Source: Cyanobacteria bacterium HKST-UBA02 (GTDB lineage: Bacteria > Cyanobacteriota > Vampirovibrionia > Obscuribacterales > Obscuribacteraceae). From it: a stretch of DNA of 10,761 nucleotides. The stretch covers positions 1 through 10,761 of the forward strand of contig JAGQHH010000242.1 of NCBI GenBank assembly GCA_020431945.1, read 5' to 3'. Both the position numbers and the translations under genes were made by a program. Position 1 is the stretch's first letter. Each line of letters opens with the position of its first letter. The notes under the pieces are model-generated. The model did not search any database. It had not been told where the DNA came from and was given only the letters and a program-made list of their open reading frames with translations. Below are positions 7,862 through 10,761 of the stretch, piece after piece.

Positions 7862-7893
7862 ATATCTGGTGCTTGGCGATTACTGTTTGTAAC

Positions 7894-7925
7894 AAAAAAA
7901 CGGCGGGTCTTCTGAAGAACCGCCG
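7894..7925 (-). terminator. Rho-independent terminator after xerC
   Basis: On the minus strand a GC-rich hairpin (CGGCGG paired with CCGCCG, then one mismatch and further A-T/G-C pairs near the loop) is followed by seven T residues (plus-strand A run 7894-7900). It begins 33 bases after the xerC stop codon. It separates xerC from the TPR-kinase-PBP cluster. The plus side also ends in CATTTTTATT, so weak bidirectional action is possible. Confidence 0.88.
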
Positions 7926-7957
7926 CATTTTTATTGCTCGACTTCTACTCGAGGCTG

Positions 7958-8956
7958 TCAGGCGCGAGGGTGTGTGTCGGAGTAGATCCGGCGCAGTCTC
8001 TCGAGGCTGACATGGGTGTAGATCTGAGTAGTGTTGATGGTCGTATGACCGAGCAGATCCTGGACGACTCTCAGATCCGCTCCACCTTCGAGAAGGTGGG
8101 TAGCAAAGGTATGTCTGAGAGTGTGAGGAGTGATCGCCTTGCTGATCCTGGCTTTCTTGGCATATTTCAGCACCACCCGGTGAACCGAGCGGGAAGAAAG
8201 CCTGGTGGCCTGCCGGCTTACGAAAAGCGGGCTTTCCGGAGACGGTGTCCGTCCGCCGGCCAGCTTCGGCCAGAACTCGTGGAGATACTTTCTCAGCCAG
8301 GCGTTGGCGCTCTGGTTGAGAAGCACGACTCGCTCTTTACCGCCTTTACCGGTGACCCGCATTTCCATGGCTTCTTCGTTGTAGTCATGGACTTTCAAGC
8401 TGCAGAGCTCGCTCACGCGCATGCCGGTGGCATAGAGTACTTCCATCAGAGCGCGATCTCTGACGCCGAGTACCGATTGATCCGGTGCCAGAAGCAAACG
8501 CACTACTTCTTCTCGATCGAGACAGGAAGGTAGTTTGCGGGTGAGCTTCGGACCGCGGACCTGTTTGGACGGATCCTCGTCGATCAATTGCTCTCTGCGC
8601 AGATACTTGTAGAAACTGCGGATGGCCGAGATCTTGCGGGCCACTGTCGGCCGGCTGTACTGCTCTTGAATTTGCCTGATATAGGCTTTCAGTCCTTCAG
8701 CCTCCAGCCAGGACGCGCTTGCCTGGCTGCTCTCCGATGACTCGGTTTGCGGAGCGCTTGTTTCTCCTGCCTGGAATTGCGGGACGACGTCGTTGTCCGC
8801 TTCCGGCGAAATATCCGCCGGTCCGCTTGTGCTGTCGATGAGCTGCCTCAAATCGTTGAGATAGGCTCTAATCGTATGTGAAGAGTAATTGCGCTCGACT
8901 TCCAGATATCCTGCAAATTGATCGAGCCACACAAGTGCTCCCTGTTGCCCATTCAC
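7958..8956 (-). CDS. xerC: XerC/XerD-type tyrosine recombinase
   Basis: Xer recombinases resolve chromosome dimers at dif sites during division. All catalytic residues are visible: Arg180 (ATGMR), Lys204 (GKGGK), His278 and Arg281 (HTLRH), His304 (LLGH) and Tyr313 (IYTHVS). The end DTHPRA is typical of housekeeping Xer proteins. The N-terminal SAM-like core-binding domain is split by an acidic, Ser/Glu/Gln-rich stretch at about residues 43-82, making the protein about 30 residues longer than the usual 300. The start is GTG at 8956; the frame has a stop seven codons upstream, and AAAGA lies about 10 bases before the start. It has its own promoter and terminator. An integrase using the neighbouring selC as its attachment site is the alternative, but no 3'-tRNA duplication is seen. 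Whether it is XerC, XerD or a single-Xer (XerH/XerS-like) protein is not resolved. Confidence 0.93.
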   Translation of the reverse strand: MNGQQGALVWLDQFAGYLEVERNYSSHTIRAYLNDLRQLIDSTSGPADISPEADNDVVPQFQAGETSAPQTESSESSQASASWLEAEGLKAYIRQIQEQYSRPTVARKISAIRSFYKYLRREQLIDEDPSKQVRGPKLTRKLPSCLDREEVVRLLLAPDQSVLGVRDRALMEVLYATGMRVSELCSLKVHDYNEEAMEMRVTGKGGKERVVLLNQSANAWLRKYLHEFWPKLAGGRTPSPESPLFVSRQATRLSSRSVHRVVLKYAKKARISKAITPHTLRHTFATHLLEGGADLRVVQDLLGHTTINTTQIYTHVSLERLRRIYSDTHPRA

Positions 8957-9005
8957 GGTTGACCATCTTTCTAGTTAGTAAATTGATCTGCCTGTACAAG
9001 ACATT

Positions 9006-9033
9006 ATTATGAGATGTTGGCAAGGTTTGTAAA
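9006..9033 (-). promoter_or_regulatory. Candidate sigma-70-type promoter for xerC
   Basis: The minus strand reads TTTACA (9033-9028), 16 bases, then CATAAT (9011-9006), with five of six matches in each box. The predicted start near 8999 gives a leader of about 43 bases to the GTG of xerC. No other candidate of similar quality was seen between selC and xerC. Confidence 0.5.
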
Positions 9034-9040
9034 GCCCCCT

Positions 9041-9067
9041 CCCGCTTGTTTTTAGACGTCAAGCGGG
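9041..9067 (-). terminator. Hairpin downstream of selC (possible terminator or processing signal)
   Basis: A perfect 8-bp inverted repeat, CCCGCTTG and CAAGCGGG, encloses an 11-base loop. It begins 33 bases after the 3' end of the tRNA and lies just before the xerC promoter. It could end selC transcription, but the bases after it on the minus strand (AGGGGGCTTTAC) contain no U run. The terminator role is therefore uncertain. Confidence 0.4.
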
Positions 9068-9100
9068 AAGATCGGTCTTGATATCGCCCCTGGTGGTAAT

Positions 9101-9196
9101 CGGGGACGCGTGGGAATCGAACCCACCCAGGACAGCGTTTCTCTGCCCCACAACGGTTTTGAAGACCGCACGCCACACCAGCAGCGCTCCGCCCCC
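9101..9196 (-). tRNA. selC: tRNA-Sec (anticodon UCA)
   Basis: This 96-base tRNA carries selenocysteine to UGA codons through SelA/SelB. The anticodon loop is CTTCAAA (UCA) on a 5-bp stem. The D arm has the diagnostic 6-bp stem CGCTGC/GTGGCG with a 4-base TGGT loop. The long variable arm pairs GGGCAG with CTGTCC. The T arm is GTGGG-TTCGATT-CCCAC. The acceptor pairs 5' GGGGGCG with CGTCCCC, and the eighth pair, which should complete the bacterial 8-bp acceptor, is G-G here. The discriminator is G73 and CCA is not encoded. The layout matches E. coli selC element by element. It lies between xerC and the divergent rpoB. No other sel gene or clear Sec codon is in the window. Confidence 0.94.
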
Positions 9197-9492
9197 AGGT
9201 ATATCCACTAGAGATGTCAGCGAGGACCCGGGCACATCTATGTTATCCCACAGCACACGGCTTTTTCGAGCACCGGCTCCAGATTTTCTTGGCGGACCCC
9301 GACCTGTCCCGGTGGAGACAACAAGCTTAGCTATAATTAACGAATTCGCTCCTGGATCTCTCCGGGACCGGCTCTATGAGAGGGATGTAAAAAGTGGGTG
9401 ATCGGCCCGTGGGCAGGCGCTTTTGCGTGATGAGGCGGAGTTTATGTCGGAGTGCTTAACAGATAGCTGCTTTATGTTTCCCAACATTAGCA
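9197..9492. other. Intergenic region between selC and the rpoB promoter
   Basis: I see no convincing gene in these 296 bases. The selC upstream flank reads GTGGATATACCT just before the tRNA, a weak -10-like element without a matching -35. A plus-strand TATAAT occurs at 9332-9337, also without a good -35. A short inverted repeat, GCCC-GT-GGGC, and nearby G/C-rich segments at about 9404-9425 could fold locally. An open frame of 107 codons on the plus strand overlaps the antisense of the tRNA and has no protein-like features. Confidence 0.6.
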
Positions 9493-9522
9493 TTGACAAT
9501 ACAATACGTAGATACTTATATT
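9493..9522 (+). promoter_or_regulatory. Sigma-70-type promoter of rpoB
   Basis: There is a perfect -35 TTGACA at 9493-9498, 18 bases, then TATATT (five of six) at 9517-9522. The predicted start near 9529 leaves a leader of about 73 bases to the rpoB ATG. With no ribosomal-protein gene in front, this is probably the main promoter for the rpoB transcript. Confidence 0.7.
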
Positions 9523-9601
9523 TGCTGCTCCGTGCCCAATAAAGGCGCATATTGCAATTGCTTTGGCCGATACGATCCAGCCAGAATACCAGAGGTAACC
9601 G

Positions 9602-10761
9602 ATGGCTTTAGAGTTGTCTGAGCGCGTCCGAACCTTCGGGGTCGGAGGTTCGCGCATTTCTGATCTCCCCGATCTTGCCGAAATCCAGAAAGCTTCCTTC
9701 AAATGGTTCATAGATGAAGGACTTGCTGAAGAACTCAAGGCATTCAGCCCTATAAAGGACTATACGGGCCGCCTTGAGCTCCACTTCCTCACGAACTATA
9801 CGTTCGAGGACCACACCGAGCCCAACAAGCCGAAGTCTCCCGAAGAGGCGAGAGCTCTCGATGCCAGCTACACGAAGAAGCTGCGCATCCAGATGCGACT
9901 CGTCAATCGCGAGATTGGCGAAATCAAAGAACAAGAGATTTATGTGGGCGACATCCCCATGATGACCGACCGCGGCACCTTTATCATCAATGGTGCCGAG
10001 CGTGTCATCGTCTCGCAGATTGTCCGGAGCCCGGGCATCTATTACAAACGCGAGACCGACACCCACGGCAAACGGACCTTCTCCGCCACGCTCATCCCCA
10101 ACCGGGGTGCCTGGCTGAAGTTCGAGACCGACAGCCATGATGTCATCCATGTCAAGATCGACAAGAACAGGAAGCTGCCTGCCACCACGCTCCTGCGTGC
10201 TCTGGGCTATTCGGACAGCGAGATGGAGAATATCTTCCGCCATCACGACTTCTTGAAGAAGACTCTTGAAAAAGACAACAACAAGACCAAGGAAGATTCC
10301 CTTATAGAGGTATACAGAAAACTGCGTCCCGGAGATCCTCCTTCGGTGGCCGGCGGTCAGAGTATCCTCGAGAGCCGCTTCTTCGACGACAAGCGCTATG
10401 ACCTCGGTCGGGTGGGCCGTTACAAGCTCAACAAAAAGCTCAGTCTCTCGATTCCCGAGAGCCAGCGCACCCTGACCCCGGAAGATATCGTGGCTGCGGT
10501 GGACTATCTCATCGCCCTCAACTACGACGAAGGCTATGTGGATGATATCGACCACCTCGGCAATCGCCGTATCCGCTCGGTGGGCGAGCTTCTGCAAAAC
10601 CAGTTCCGCATCGGTCTTTCGCGACTGGAGCGGATCGTCAGAGAGCGTATGACTCTGCAGGATGCCGACACCCTGACTCCGGCCAACCTGCTCAACACCA
10701 AGCCTCTCGTGGCTGCTATCCGGGAGTTCTTCGGATCCTCGCAGCTCTCGCAGTTCATGGA
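9602..10761 (+). CDS. rpoB: DNA-directed RNA polymerase beta subunit, N-terminal 386 residues
   Basis: RpoB forms half of the catalytic cleft of RNA polymerase and binds rifampicin. The ATG at 9602 has AGAGG six bases upstream. Recognisable conserved segments are [20 protein letters not shown] near the N-terminus, [20 protein letters not shown] at about 124-143, [40 protein letters not shown] and, at the window edge, [11 protein letters not shown], the beginning of rifampicin cluster I. The protein moves from the lobe domains to the GRVGRYK region without the lineage insertion found in enterobacterial RpoB. The overall wording resembles cyanobacterial RpoB as I recall it. It is divergent from selC and lacks rplL upstream, unlike the common rplKAJL-rpoBC order. 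It is truncated only by the window edge. Confidence 0.98.
   Translation, partial: MALELSERVRTFGVGGSRISDLPDLAEIQKASFKWFIDEGLAEELKAFSPIKDYTGRLELHFLTNYTFEDHTEPNKPKSPEEARALDASYTKKLRIQMRLVNREIGEIKEQEIYVGDIPMMTDRGTFIINGAERVIVSQIVRSPGIYYKRETDTHGKRTFSATLIPNRGAWLKFETDSHDVIHVKIDKNRKLPATTLLRALGYSDSEMENIFRHHDFLKKTLEKDNNKTKEDSLIEVYRKLRPGDPPSVAGGQSILESRFFDDKRYDLGRVGRYKLNKKLSLSIPESQRTLTPEDIVAAVDYLIALNYDEGYVDDIDHLGNRRIRSVGELLQNQFRIGLSRLERIVRERMTLQDADTLTPANLLNTKPLVAAIREFFGSSQLSQFM

Noticed and set aside
7958..9196. xerC next to selC as an integrated island with a tRNA attachment site
   Set aside because: selC is a classic integration site, but the recombinase has housekeeping Xer features (DTHPRA end, own terminator). 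No copy of the tRNA 3' end and no phage or island genes are seen nearby.
9078..9401. Plus-strand open frame of 107 codons overlapping the tRNA antisense
   Set aside because: The frame covers the complement of selC and non-coding DNA, lacks a ribosome site and has no protein-like pattern.

Overview
The window looks like ordinary chromosomal sequence from a bacterium of moderately high GC. It has five complete or near-complete genes, two genes cut by the window edges, one transporter gene broken by an in-frame stop, and a selenocysteine tRNA. All protein genes from 1 to 8956 and the tRNA lie on the minus strand. rpoB, at the right end, is on the plus strand. The N-terminal third of RpoB reads like the cyanobacterial type: it lacks the enterobacterial lineage insertion and is not preceded by rplL. 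A serine/threonine kinase and TPR proteins sit beside it. My best guess is a heterotrophic relative of the Cyanobacteria (Melainabacteria/Vampirovibrionia-like), but this is inference from recalled family features, not a search.

Layout, right to left along the minus strand. rpoB starts at 9602 under a good sigma-70-type promoter at 9493-9522. About 300 bp further left, divergently oriented, lies a tRNA with anticodon UCA, a long variable arm and a 6-bp D stem with a 4-nt loop (9101-9196). This is selC, so the organism should decode UGA as selenocysteine. Next comes a XerC/D-type tyrosine recombinase (7958-8956) with its own promoter and a strong intrinsic terminator at 7894-7925.

After that terminator begins a signalling and cell-wall cluster. 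A TPR plus zinc-ribbon protein (7231-7821) runs into a membrane-anchored serine/threonine kinase (5423 to about 7120 or beyond). These are followed by a class A penicillin-binding protein (3129-5324) and a small membrane-anchored PEGA-like protein (2780-3127) that starts one base after the PBP stop. The kinase frame has no normal start codon at the right place and stays open back into the end of the TPR gene. The two may therefore be one protein split by a frameshift, or two genes joined by an unusual start.

The left end holds two uptake genes joined by a TGATG overlap. One is a concentrative nucleoside transporter (nupC, 1421-2716), interrupted by an in-frame TAA in the middle of an otherwise intact reading frame. 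The other is carbon-starvation transporter cstA (1-1421), truncated by the window edge. A 22-bp near-perfect palindrome sits just upstream of the nupC ribosome binding site.

I do not see an undescribed multi-gene system, CRISPR array, IS element or phage region. The most useful leads are the selC gene in this lineage context, the TPR/kinase junction, the nupC stop codon and the two palindromes near gene starts.
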